Shown piece by piece: positions 1-6,769 of a stretch of DNA of 15,406 nucleotides. Under the pieces are notes generated by a model, which was not told where the DNA came from, made no database searches, and was given only the letters and a program-made list of their open reading frames with translations. The translations under genes were made by a program, and so were the position numbers. The stretch covers positions 1-15,406 of the forward strand of contig CAYGZY010000172.1 of the NCBI GenBank assembly GCA_964354485.1, given 5' to 3'. Origin of the DNA: CAYGXH01 sp964354485 (GTDB taxonomy: Bacteria; Bacteroidota; Ignavibacteria; UBA10030; SZUA-254). How positions within the stretch are numbered: position 1 is the first letter of the stretch; each line of letters begins with the position of its first letter.

Positions 1-978
1 CAGATCAATCTGTTATTGGTAAAGATCTTCCATGAAAAACAGAGCACGCTTGAAGAATTCTTTCAAAGGTCGGAAGATATTTGGACGCAGGAATATGCTC
101 TTTGCGAAAAGGAGGTAACTGGAGTCAAAGCTGCGAAGGATGAGTTACCTAATAGTTCATTTATTGCTGAAGATCTTTTTGCTCAGGGATACGAAGTGAT
201 GCCTCTATACTCACAGGAGTATTCCAAAACTCTCAAAGAAAATCTGAAAGCCAAATCATCGCCACCGATATTGTATGTAAAAGGGAATAAACAGATACTT
301 CAGGAAGATTCGGTTGCGATTGTCGGTTCCCGCGATGCATCAGATATATCACTAAAATTTACTGACAATATTGCGAAGATGGCATCCGAGAAGTACAAAG
401 TTATTGTCAGCGGCTTCGCAAAAGGTGTAGATAAGCAAGCTCTCGATTCAGCGCTGAAATATAAAGGGCAGAGTATTATCGTTCTCCCTCAGGGTATCAT
501 GACATTCGATAGTGGTATGAAGAAGTACTATTCGCAGATTGTGGAAGGTGATGTTTTAGTCCTTAGCACGTTTTTCCCAAAGGCTCCGTGGAGTGTTCAG
601 CTTGCAATGGGTCGCAATCCATATATTTATGGTCTTGCTAAGCACGTTTATGTTGCAGAGTCCGGTTCTGAAGGAGGCACCTGGTCTGGCGTTGTTGATG
701 GTTTGCGTAAAGGTCGAACTATTTATGTGAGAAAGCCGGAGTTTGGGGAACAGAATGCCAACTTGGAACTTATCGAAAAAGGTGCAACTCCCGTCGATTA
801 TAATGGTAATGTGATCGAAAGTGAAGTTATGAGAGTAAGCGAACCGTCTAGCGATTACATTACTGAAATCCCAAAGGATGAAGAAGTCAAAAGATCATTG
901 GAGAAAAAAAAGGAAAAGGAGCAAAGAAAAAAGAAAAAGAAGGGAAAAGATCCATCACAACTTGATCTAATTTCCTAA
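1..978 (+). CDS. DprA/Smf-like DNA-processing protein (5' end cut by window edge)
   Basis: Family role: DprA/Smf proteins bind single-stranded DNA and load RecA during transformation; related proteins also occur in defence gene clusters. The frame is open from base 1; a TTG at 16 is possible, but upstream residues continue in frame, so I treat the gene as partial. The Rossmann-like core is clear: SSPPILYVKGN, then AIVGSRDAS (the GSR motif), then VIVSGFAKGVDKQALDSAL (SGxAxGxD). Further on come VLPQG and an ESGSEGGTWSGV segment matching the family's SGsl.T region; the usual RN(R) motif is present as GRNPYIYG. The last 30 or so residues are a Lys-rich tail (KKKKKGK) ending DPSQLDLIS. A helicase-like start follows 25 bp downstream on the same strand, suggesting an old operon. 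Whether it acts in recombination or defence cannot be decided here. Confidence 0.85.
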   Translation, partial: QINLLLVKIFHEKQSTLEEFFQRSEDIWTQEYALCEKEVTGVKAAKDELPNSSFIAEDLFAQGYEVMPLYSQEYSKTLKENLKAKSSPPILYVKGNKQILQEDSVAIVGSRDASDISLKFTDNIAKMASEKYKVIVSGFAKGVDKQALDSALKYKGQSIIVLPQGIMTFDSGMKKYYSQIVEGDVLVLSTFFPKAPWSVQLAMGRNPYIYGLAKHVYVAESGSEGGTWSGVVDGLRKGRTIYVRKPEFGEQNANLELIEKGATPVDYNGNVIESEVMRVSEPSSDYITEIPKDEEVKRSLEKKKEKEQRKKKKKGKDPSQLDLIS

Positions 979-1003
979 AGATTGTATCATTTGATGAGTA
1001 AAA

Positions 1004-1078
1004 ATGATTCCATCTGTACTCTCCGCCAAGGTGAAAAAGGGTATTGAAGATTTCTTAAGGACAACTTTTCTTCCATAG
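1004..1078 (+). pseudogene. truncated start of a DEAD/DEAH-box helicase-like gene
   Basis: An ATG at 1004, 25 bp after the DprA-like stop, opens a short frame MIPSVLSAKVKKGIEDFLR followed by TTFLP and a TAG at 1076-1078. From memory this N-terminus closely resembles the beginning of large DEAD/DEAH-box helicases (MxPSvla..v..gi.dFLRTTFP). The normal continuation is missing. The same frame stays open after the TAG to a TAA near 1190 and contains SLPYRN, faintly like the LPFR segment of those helicases, but no helicase motifs appear. I read it as a gene reduced to its first codons by deletion and decay. It could instead be a genuine 24-codon peptide or a chance match; the family call rests on recall of one motif. 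Confidence 0.4.
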
Positions 1079-1089
1079 AATACTCTGCA

Positions 1090-1204
1090 GAATGTATCGT
1101 TTCAGAGCCTGCCGTACAGGAATAGAGAGCAGCCCTGTAACACCCCGGTAGTAAAAACTTGCAGGTTCAACTTGGGATCATAAAAAAAGAAACCGATACA
1201 ATTC
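1090..1204. repeat. inverted repeat bounding about 100 bp of non-coding sequence
   Basis: TGTATCG at 1093-1099 is matched by CGATACA at 1194-1200. The match extends outwards and inwards (GAAtGTATCG..TTTC against its complement) if two one-base gaps are allowed. Inside lies a small palindrome, CCTG-ccgta-CAGG. No gene is convincing here. It may be a small insertion element, a structured transcript, or the scar that truncated the helicase-like frame. Confidence 0.35.
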
Positions 1205-1231
1205 AGAATAGATCTCTAGTGTAGCGGCTTG

Positions 1232-1256
1232 CCCGCCGTAGTGAGACGCAGGCGGG
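1232..1256. repeat. GC-rich hairpin (CCCGCC/GGCGGG) downstream of the exporter operon
   Basis: CCCGCC at 1232-1237 pairs with GGCGGG at 1251-1256 across a 13-base loop, just past the stop of the ATPase gene at 1270. The sequence is of the dispersed palindromic type, and a longer relative with the same CCCGCC/GGCGGG core is at 14893-14955. It could end the - strand operon, but no T-run follows it directly; a T-rich stretch lies only about 45 bases further on. Confidence 0.4.
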
Positions 1257-1269
1257 GGGTCGGTCAATT

Positions 1270-1959
1270 TTATAGGTCCCCTTTAAAATATTCTCCATCA
1301 GTCAACCGGAGGACACGGTCTGCAAATTGTACTATCCTTGCATCATGGCTCGCAACGACAACGCATTTATTTTTTTCTTTCGCAAATAAATGCAGGAGCT
1401 CAATAATCTGAAACCCCTGTATTGATTCTAAACTTGCCGTCGGCTCATCGGCTAATAACAACATTCCGTCGTTCGCAATCGCACGTGCAATTGCAACGCG
1501 CTGCTTTTCGCCTTGGCTTAATAATCCCGGGTATCGTGTTGACAGATGACCGATATTCAACTGGTTTAAAATCTCCAATGCTCGCATGCGGGCTTCCCGC
1601 GGTGCAGTCCCAGTGAATTGGAGAACAAGCAAAATATTCTCCAACACCGTGAGAGCGTCAATAAGCATGAATGTTTGAAAAATGAATCCGATATATTTTG
1701 CGCGTATTTTCTGCCTTTCTCTGTCCGAATATTGTCCAAGCATTTTCTCAAATATAATCACGTTTCCCGCGGTCGGTTCGATCAATCCGGCAATGATATT
1801 GAGCATTGTAGTTTTTCCGCTTCCGCTTGGTCCGAGCACGAGAATCAGTTCACCGGAATAGAAGCTGAGAGAAATATTTCGGACAGCCTGTGTTGTGTGA
1901 CCATCGGTGAGATACAATTTTGAAACGTCACAAAGTTGAACAACGGGAACGTTTTTCAT
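1270..1959 (-). CDS. ABC transporter ATP-binding protein, LolD/MacB/DevA type
   Basis: The ATPase subunit of an exporter-like ABC system powers the permease encoded just upstream. All key motifs are visible in 229 residues, the normal length for the LolD/MacB/FtsE/DevA group: Walker A GPSGSGKTT (43-51), Q-loop Gln95, signature LSQGEKQRVAIARA (147-160), Walker B LLLADEP (167-173) and the H-loop in VASHD (His205). The signature is LSQGE rather than the usual LSGGQ. Its ATG overlaps the permease stop by four bases (ATGA), so the two are translationally coupled. It is the last gene of the operon that starts at 5559. No periplasmic adaptor (DevB/MacA type) is present. Substrate unknown; lipid or lipoprotein handling is family-level inference. 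Confidence 0.9.
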   Translation of the reverse strand: MKNVPVVQLCDVSKLYLTDGHTTQAVRNISLSFYSGELILVLGPSGSGKTTMLNIIAGLIEPTAGNVIIFEKMLGQYSDRERQKIRAKYIGFIFQTFMLIDALTVLENILLVLQFTGTAPREARMRALEILNQLNIGHLSTRYPGLLSQGEKQRVAIARAIANDGMLLLADEPTASLESIQGFQIIELLHLFAKEKNKCVVVASHDARIVQFADRVLRLTDGEYFKGDL

Positions 1960-3059
1960 TGATATACCTCAAGCGGATAGATATGGCGTAATCGGCGCAT
2001 TGAGAACAATACACTTAAAAAACCGAGAATGGTCGCAAGAATAAACGTCAATCCTATCTGGGTCAATGACGTCTTTGTGCTGATCTCGGGAGATATTGCC
2101 TCGACTATTTCCACTATTATAAAAAACAATACCAGTGCAATGATAAAAGAAACGATGATAATCAGCATCGCCTGCCAGGTAATGATTCCGGGAAGAAATC
2201 CGCGCGGTGCGCCGAGAATTTTCATCGCGGCAAAATCTTTCCTTCGCTCAATAATATTTATGGTAAGAAGAAGAGTCAGGATGATAGTTAAAACCACCCC
2301 ACCGATTGCCGCGATCGTATAGAGAAGAGGTAAAAATCCGGATTCCATCTCTTTAATGTTATTCTGAAGAAATGTCGCATGGTCATACACATCCGTACCG
2401 GGCACTTCTTCCCGGATCGCGGAAATTGTTTCTGCTATGCTTTTCCCCTGCTTTACCTTGATCAGAAAGCACGATACCAAGCCCGGATATCCGATAATTG
2501 TATGGGCACGATGGAGACTCACGAATGCATACTGGATGACAAATGCATTCGTCCCTTCGCTTAATCCTACAATGCGGAGTGTATCATCCTGAACGACAAC
2601 ACGCTCCCCTAATTTACAATTATATTTTAACGCGAATGATTTATCGAGTACAATTTCATCGTCGGCTGTAATCGATCGTCCTTTTGTTATGCACGGCGGA
2701 CCGCCAATCCCTCTTTTCATATCGAATCCTGTGAGAAATGCCGTTGCACTCATATCCTCTTTCTTAATCGTCGAAAGTATGAAAAGGACCGGAGATACGC
2801 TCTCGATCTGCGGAACAGTTTCGAGCACTGTTCCGTGCGCCGTGGATAAGATTGATGTCCCACGCAGTATGTTGGTCACATTTCGCTGGAGTACCCACAG
2901 ATCCGTATTACTTTTCCGTATATATTCGACCGATCCGTCGGCGACGCCACGGTAAATTGAAAAGAGAAACAGCATTAATACAACGCACAATGTTGTTCCT
3001 CCGATTGTGATGAACAATCGAAACGGTTGATGCATTAAAAATCGATATGCGTATTTCAT
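1956..3059 (-). CDS. FtsX/MacB-type ABC permease (DevC-like)
   Basis: Membrane subunit of the ABC exporter in the same operon. The 367 residues show the four-helix FtsX/MacB plan: one N-terminal membrane segment (about 12-34), a large periplasmic MacB-like domain (about 40-240), and three C-terminal segments (about 243-270, 290-318 and 330-355). The N-terminal phrase GVADGSVEYIR..TDLWVLQ recalls DevC, the permease of the cyanobacterial heterocyst-glycolipid exporter, and the length also fits DevC. It starts 12 bp after the aldolase-like gene and overlaps the ATPase start by four bases. The ribosome site is weak, so translation probably depends on coupling. LolC/E, MacB and DevC relatives move lipids, lipoproteins or small molecules out of the inner membrane; a lipid-related cargo would suit the neighbouring genes but is inference. 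Confidence 0.85.
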   Translation of the reverse strand: MKYAYRFLMHQPFRLFITIGGTTLCVVLMLFLFSIYRGVADGSVEYIRKSNTDLWVLQRNVTNILRGTSILSTAHGTVLETVPQIESVSPVLFILSTIKKEDMSATAFLTGFDMKRGIGGPPCITKGRSITADDEIVLDKSFALKYNCKLGERVVVQDDTLRIVGLSEGTNAFVIQYAFVSLHRAHTIIGYPGLVSCFLIKVKQGKSIAETISAIREEVPGTDVYDHATFLQNNIKEMESGFLPLLYTIAAIGGVVLTIILTLLLTINIIERRKDFAAMKILGAPRGFLPGIITWQAMLIIIVSFIIALVLFFIIVEIVEAISPEISTKTSLTQIGLTFILATILGFLSVLFSMRRLRHIYPLEVYQ

Positions 3060-3071
3060 GGCTCGGCTCGC

Positions 3072-4157
3072 TCAACTAAACATTGGAACTTCGGTTTGGA
3101 GTTTATCGGCGATACGTGCGAATATTTCGTCCAGATCCGGTCCCGTAATCGTTAAGCCGTGATTTTTAAGTCCGACTGCTGTGCATTCAGGATTATCGGT
3201 TTGCCGGAGCAATGCAACAACCTCATGCGCAAGCTCTATGGTCCCGCACGGATAATTCTGCCGCGTGCAGTGAACTCCATCCATCCAGGCATGGACATGG
3301 ACAATAGCACCAACATTGGGGAATGTTTTATAAATCAGATAATGTTCGATAGCGTCAACAGATACTCTCGCTTTCGGATCAAATTCAGGAGGAACACTCA
3401 CCAACGCGGTCCCTCGTCGTAGATCAAAGTCTTTTATTAAAAGAATATCCTTACCTACTCTGGAAAGATTCGCTTTATTCACTCCTCGTCCCGTCATCCA
3501 GAAGGTCGTATCACCGAGTCCTTCAATAGATTCTCTGGCACTAAGGTTGCCGTAACTGGCTCCCGTGATGCCAAATATCTTATACAGATGACGCAATTCT
3601 TCCGGCGGGAGAAATTCCTGGAGCGGGAATGGAGCCGGGAGAACTTTTAATTCATTGAGAACACGCCCGTACTGTTTAATCTTTTCCACCACCGGCGTAG
3701 AGCCGCAGTATCTTTCCGGAAGATCAACAGACATACTATTATCGGTCGCGAAGTGCGCCCCGGCGATGGGAAGAATTCGCTGATAGACAGCTTCCGGATC
3801 GAATGATAAATGGTAGAATCCGGCTTCTGGTGTGGTGAAATAAATTTCGGTACCATGACCATTCGTCGGAACGGCACAGATGAGCATATTCGATAGACTG
3901 CGGACCAGTGTGGTATAGCAGACAGAGCGGGCAGTTCCGTTCAGATTGTATCCGGTGACGAGTGAAATTACGAAGACGCTCTGAGACCGCCGCCGGTAAA
4001 TATTTGGGTGGTCAACATCGGTAAGGTTCAATACGAATTGAATTTCATTCACATCATCCGAAAGTTGATCACCATGCTCTAAGAATTTTTGAATGATTGA
4101 TTCCGCTATGTTATCCCTTATGGGATCGATTCCATTTTTAATGACTGAGAATTTCAT
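3072..4157 (-). CDS. class II aldolase/adducin-family protein with an extra N-terminal domain
   Basis: I choose the ATG at 4157 because an AAAGGA ribosome site precedes it and the upstream gene stops at 4162; the longer frame from 4220 would overlap that gene. The product is 361 residues. Residues 1-165 or so form a domain I do not recognise. Residues 180-361 match the class II aldolase fold: SYGNLSAR (201-208), VHVHAW with the metal-binding His pair (286, 288 or neighbours) and KNHGL with the third His (about 333). In fuculose-phosphate aldolase a catalytic Glu lies in an SSE motif before the His pair; here the aligned motif is SVD (266-268), so the acid is Asp. Family members include sugar-phosphate aldolases, epimerases and methylthioribulose-phosphate dehydratase. 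The true reaction is unknown. It sits between the decarboxylase and exporter genes and is surely co-transcribed. Confidence 0.8.
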   Translation of the reverse strand: MKFSVIKNGIDPIRDNIAESIIQKFLEHGDQLSDDVNEIQFVLNLTDVDHPNIYRRRSQSVFVISLVTGYNLNGTARSVCYTTLVRSLSNMLICAVPTNGHGTEIYFTTPEAGFYHLSFDPEAVYQRILPIAGAHFATDNSMSVDLPERYCGSTPVVEKIKQYGRVLNELKVLPAPFPLQEFLPPEELRHLYKIFGITGASYGNLSARESIEGLGDTTFWMTGRGVNKANLSRVGKDILLIKDFDLRRGTALVSVPPEFDPKARVSVDAIEHYLIYKTFPNVGAIVHVHAWMDGVHCTRQNYPCGTIELAHEVVALLRQTDNPECTAVGLKNHGLTITGPDLDEIFARIADKLQTEVPMFS

Positions 4158-4161
4158 GGCC

Positions 4162-5559
4162 CTATCCTTTATTATGATTCGTAATAATGTCCCGTTGTAC
4201 CATTGTTTCAAACGTTTCACGCGCGCGTATCAGCTGGTGGCCGTTCTGCCTGACTGCAATAATAGCCGGACGGGGAAAACCAAAAGAAGATTCAAGTTGT
4301 GTGAAATATGCGCCGCTATCCATAATCGCAATAACTTCCCCTGTACTTATCTTGGGCATCGGTTTGTTTCTGTAAACGATGTCACCAGCAAAACAGGCCG
4401 GACCGATGATATCCACATTTTCATCCCGGTGACGGAGAACATCGTTGCAGAGAAACACTTCATGATATTCGTAATAGGTCGGGAGCGTCACGGTTCCAAG
4501 TCCGCCATCTGTTATGAGCCATTTCCCGATGCCGTTTCGCTCTTTAATGCGGTGAACAGTCAGGAGAAGGAATTGATTCGGACTTGTAATGCATCTTCCC
4601 GGTTCGAAAATCAGTTCGGGAAGTTCATTTAAAGAAAAATATTTCTGAACAGCATGAGAAATTTCTTTCGTGAAGTCCTCGTATGATGTTCCGGTATCTT
4701 CGGAATTGAATTTCGGCAGTTTCCCGAATCCCTGATAGAGCAGCATTTCAGAATTTGTAAACTCTCTCGTAGTTGGCGAGGCAAATCCTCCGCCGACGTC
4801 AAGTATCCTGATTTTGAATCCTGCGGTATTTGCTTCGGAAACCAGTATCGGGAGGATCCTCAGTGCGCGCGCATAATCTTTCGGAGATCGAATTCCGGTT
4901 CCGATATGAAAATGGAATCCCTGAAAATTCAATCGCGTATTTCCCTGCAATCGATCCAACGCGGCTTTGACCTCTCCACCCTTGAGGTCAAGTCCGAACG
5001 CGCTGCCTCTGCGGCTTCCTGTTGCGCTGCCATAATTCATTCCGCGGGGGACATAATCGGGATTTACACGGAGAACTATATTCATGCCCTTTTCCCGTGA
5101 AACCGCGATCCTGTCTAGGTCTGCCAATTCCTGGAGTGAATCTATAACGATGAACCGCACCATTGAATCAAAGCATGACTGGAGAAACGAAAGTGGTTTG
5201 CATGGTCCGTTGACTATTATTTCCTTTCCACTATACCCGGCAAAAAGTGCGAGTTCCAATTCAAATTTCGTCATTACTTCTGCGTACAAGCCGGCACTGC
5301 GAATAATTTCCACCACGTGCGGAACTGAATTACACTTGAAAGGATAATGCACCGAAGTTTTCCCTGGATAACTCGAGGAAGAGACCTCACGGAAACGTTG
5401 TGCCGAGGCAATCAGGCGTGGTTCGTTTAAAATATGTAATGGTGTTCCGTACTCATGGGATATATGTACAGTGTCCTGACCATTGATAAGGAGTCGCCCG
5501 TTCCAGCCGATCGTCAGTCCCCAATTCTGCGGATGTAATATGTTTATTTTTGATTTCAT
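4162..5559 (-). CDS. PLP-dependent fold-type III decarboxylase, LysA-like
   Basis: Alanine-racemase-fold decarboxylases (diaminopimelate, ornithine, carboxynorspermidine) remove the carboxylate of a basic amino acid using pyridoxal phosphate. The 465-residue protein has the PLP lysine in HYPFKCN (Lys75; usually YAxKAN), HFHIGTG (216-222), the phosphate-binding VGGGF (255-259), EPGR (319-322), the catalytic-cysteine region GPACFAGD (386-393, Cys389) and the SGAYF segment (415-419). This order is that of LysA, with inserts near 265-295. It is the first gene of an operon with an aldolase-like protein and an ABC exporter, and no lysine genes are nearby, so a housekeeping LysA role is unlikely. 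The leader lacks a strong Shine-Dalgarno site (AACATAGAGTATC before ATG). A Pho-like box with a -10 lies upstream. Substrate unknown. Confidence 0.85.
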   Translation of the reverse strand: MKSKINILHPQNWGLTIGWNGRLLINGQDTVHISHEYGTPLHILNEPRLIASAQRFREVSSSSYPGKTSVHYPFKCNSVPHVVEIIRSAGLYAEVMTKFELELALFAGYSGKEIIVNGPCKPLSFLQSCFDSMVRFIVIDSLQELADLDRIAVSREKGMNIVLRVNPDYVPRGMNYGSATGSRRGSAFGLDLKGGEVKAALDRLQGNTRLNFQGFHFHIGTGIRSPKDYARALRILPILVSEANTAGFKIRILDVGGGFASPTTREFTNSEMLLYQGFGKLPKFNSEDTGTSYEDFTKEISHAVQKYFSLNELPELIFEPGRCITSPNQFLLLTVHRIKERNGIGKWLITDGGLGTVTLPTYYEYHEVFLCNDVLRHRDENVDIIGPACFAGDIVYRNKPMPKISTGEVIAIMDSGAYFTQLESSFGFPRPAIIAVRQNGHQLIRARETFETMVQRDIITNHNKG

Positions 5560-5589
5560 GATACTCTATGTTCTTCGTTCTTCACTATC

Positions 5590-5643
5590 AATATACCTCA
5601 GTTATTGACCGCGATTGTCATAATCCTGTCATAAATCATTCAA
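5590..5643 (-). promoter_or_regulatory. Pho-box-like promoter of the decarboxylase/exporter operon
   Basis: Read towards the gene on the - strand: ATGACA (5632-5627), 5 bp, ATGACA (5621-5616), 20 bp, TATATT (5595-5590), then 30 bases to the ATG at 5559. A weaker third copy, TTGAAT, lies another 11 bp upstream (5643-5638). On the + strand the two repeats read TGTCAT, almost the PhoB box. The site fills the 88-bp gap after the acyltransferase gene, so the downstream genes form a separate unit. Two other promoters here share the layout. Direct repeats are seen; the regulator is inferred. Confidence 0.72.
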
Positions 5644-5647
5644 ATAT

Positions 5648-6769
5648 TTAACACATACCATCGATTTGTTTTGCATAAATAGCAAAATACTTGTCCGGTA
5701 TCATTCCGAACCGTTCGGCGGATTTCACGGCAGGGAGATTATCCGGACTCATCCAGGTAGTTTCAAGAGCGTCATACCCTTCCGCCATTTTAACCATCTC
5801 ATTGTATAGAAGCTTGTATGCCGTCGTCCTCTGAAAACGTTTTTTAAAGCCAACTGCATACACTATTAACCGTCGAATATCTTTTTTATGCTTTAAAAAC
5901 CGTATGAATTTCAAAGGACCTACTCGTCCGCGTAAGTCTTTTATTAACGGATTTATATCCGGAACGCACATGAGGACGCCTGCTGATTCGCCGTTGCATT
6001 CTACGATCTTTAAGAGTTCCGGGGTCGTTACGAAACGTAGAAACTTCGTCGAGAACTCATATTCTTCTTTGCTGACATTAAGAAAATGCCAGTTTGAATC
6101 GAACGCATCGTTAAAAACTTCGCGAACTCTTTCCAGATCCTCCTTAAATGCATTCATTCTGAAAGCGCGAACGTTAAACTCTTTTCCATTCTGCGATGGC
6201 AGCTGAGCACCCTGTTTTTGTCTGAAATATTCTTTGATCCTTTCATTCTTGGCTGTAAATATTGTTTTGGATGTTTTGAATCCGGCATCTTCGAGAAGTG
6301 CCGGATAATATTCCGGATTGTAGGTTTGAAAAAATGAGGGTGGTGTTCCATACTTTGAAATCTGTAAGCCCAGTTCGGAATAATGATTTGGGTTGAACGG
6401 GCCTTCAATACTTGCGATGTCACGGGCGCGGCAGTACTTTTCTATCTCGGCAAAGAGGAACCGGACAGCTGCTCTATCATTTCTGCTTTCAAAGAAACCG
6501 AAGAATGCTGTTTTTGTACCATGCTTTTTCTCATAATTTTTGTCGATGATCACTGCCGCTCTGGCAATCGGTAAGTCATCCCAATAACAAATGAAAAGCT
6601 CTATACTCGCGTTAGCATAATATGGATTTTTTCTTTCATTAAGAACCCGCCGCGCTTCGGAACGAAGAGGGGGGACCCAATTCGGATCATTCCGGTAAAT
6701 TGAAAAAGGTAATTCAATGAAATCTCTCAGGCGACTACGGGTGCGTGCCTGTTCAATTCTGTATAACAT
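5648..6769 (-). CDS. large GNAT-superfamily acyltransferase-like protein
   Basis: The 373-residue protein matches a conserved bacterial family annotated as GNAT-like N-acetyltransferases. Marks I can see are PFSIYRNDPNWVPP (21-34), FFGFFES (89-95), GPFNPNHYSELGLQ (123-136), TYNPEYY (149-155) and a C-terminal GNAT-like half. The ATG at 6769 is preceded by an AAGGA site with a 9-base spacer and overlaps the end of the fusion gene by 43 bases, so the two are coupled. It closes the lipid operon. Acyl donor and acceptor are unknown. Position after a lipid-headgroup synthase and a lipid kinase suggests acylation of a lipid or its headgroup. A GNAT-fold enzyme has been reported as bacterial ceramide synthase in Caulobacter; I cannot say whether this protein belongs to that group. 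Confidence 0.7.
   Translation of the reverse strand: MLYRIEQARTRSRLRDFIELPFSIYRNDPNWVPPLRSEARRVLNERKNPYYANASIELFICYWDDLPIARAAVIIDKNYEKKHGTKTAFFGFFESRNDRAAVRFLFAEIEKYCRARDIASIEGPFNPNHYSELGLQISKYGTPPSFFQTYNPEYYPALLEDAGFKTSKTIFTAKNERIKEYFRQKQGAQLPSQNGKEFNVRAFRMNAFKEDLERVREVFNDAFDSNWHFLNVSKEEYEFSTKFLRFVTTPELLKIVECNGESAGVLMCVPDINPLIKDLRGRVGPLKFIRFLKHKKDIRRLIVYAVGFKKRFQRTTAYKLLYNEMVKMAEGYDALETTWMSPDNLPAVKSAERFGMIPDKYFAIYAKQIDGMC

Noticed and set aside
1229..1256. Standard intrinsic terminator of the exporter operon
   Set aside because: The stem is present but no T-run follows it on the - strand; listed as a repeat instead.
4158..4220. Longer start for the aldolase-like gene at 4220
   Set aside because: It would overlap the decarboxylase by 59 bases, while the ATG at 4157 has an AAAGGA site and clean 4-bp spacing.
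4162..5559. Housekeeping diaminopimelate decarboxylase
   Set aside because: Operon partners, the altered lysine motif HYPFKCN and the Pho-like promoter do not fit a lysine-pathway gene, though the fold is the same.
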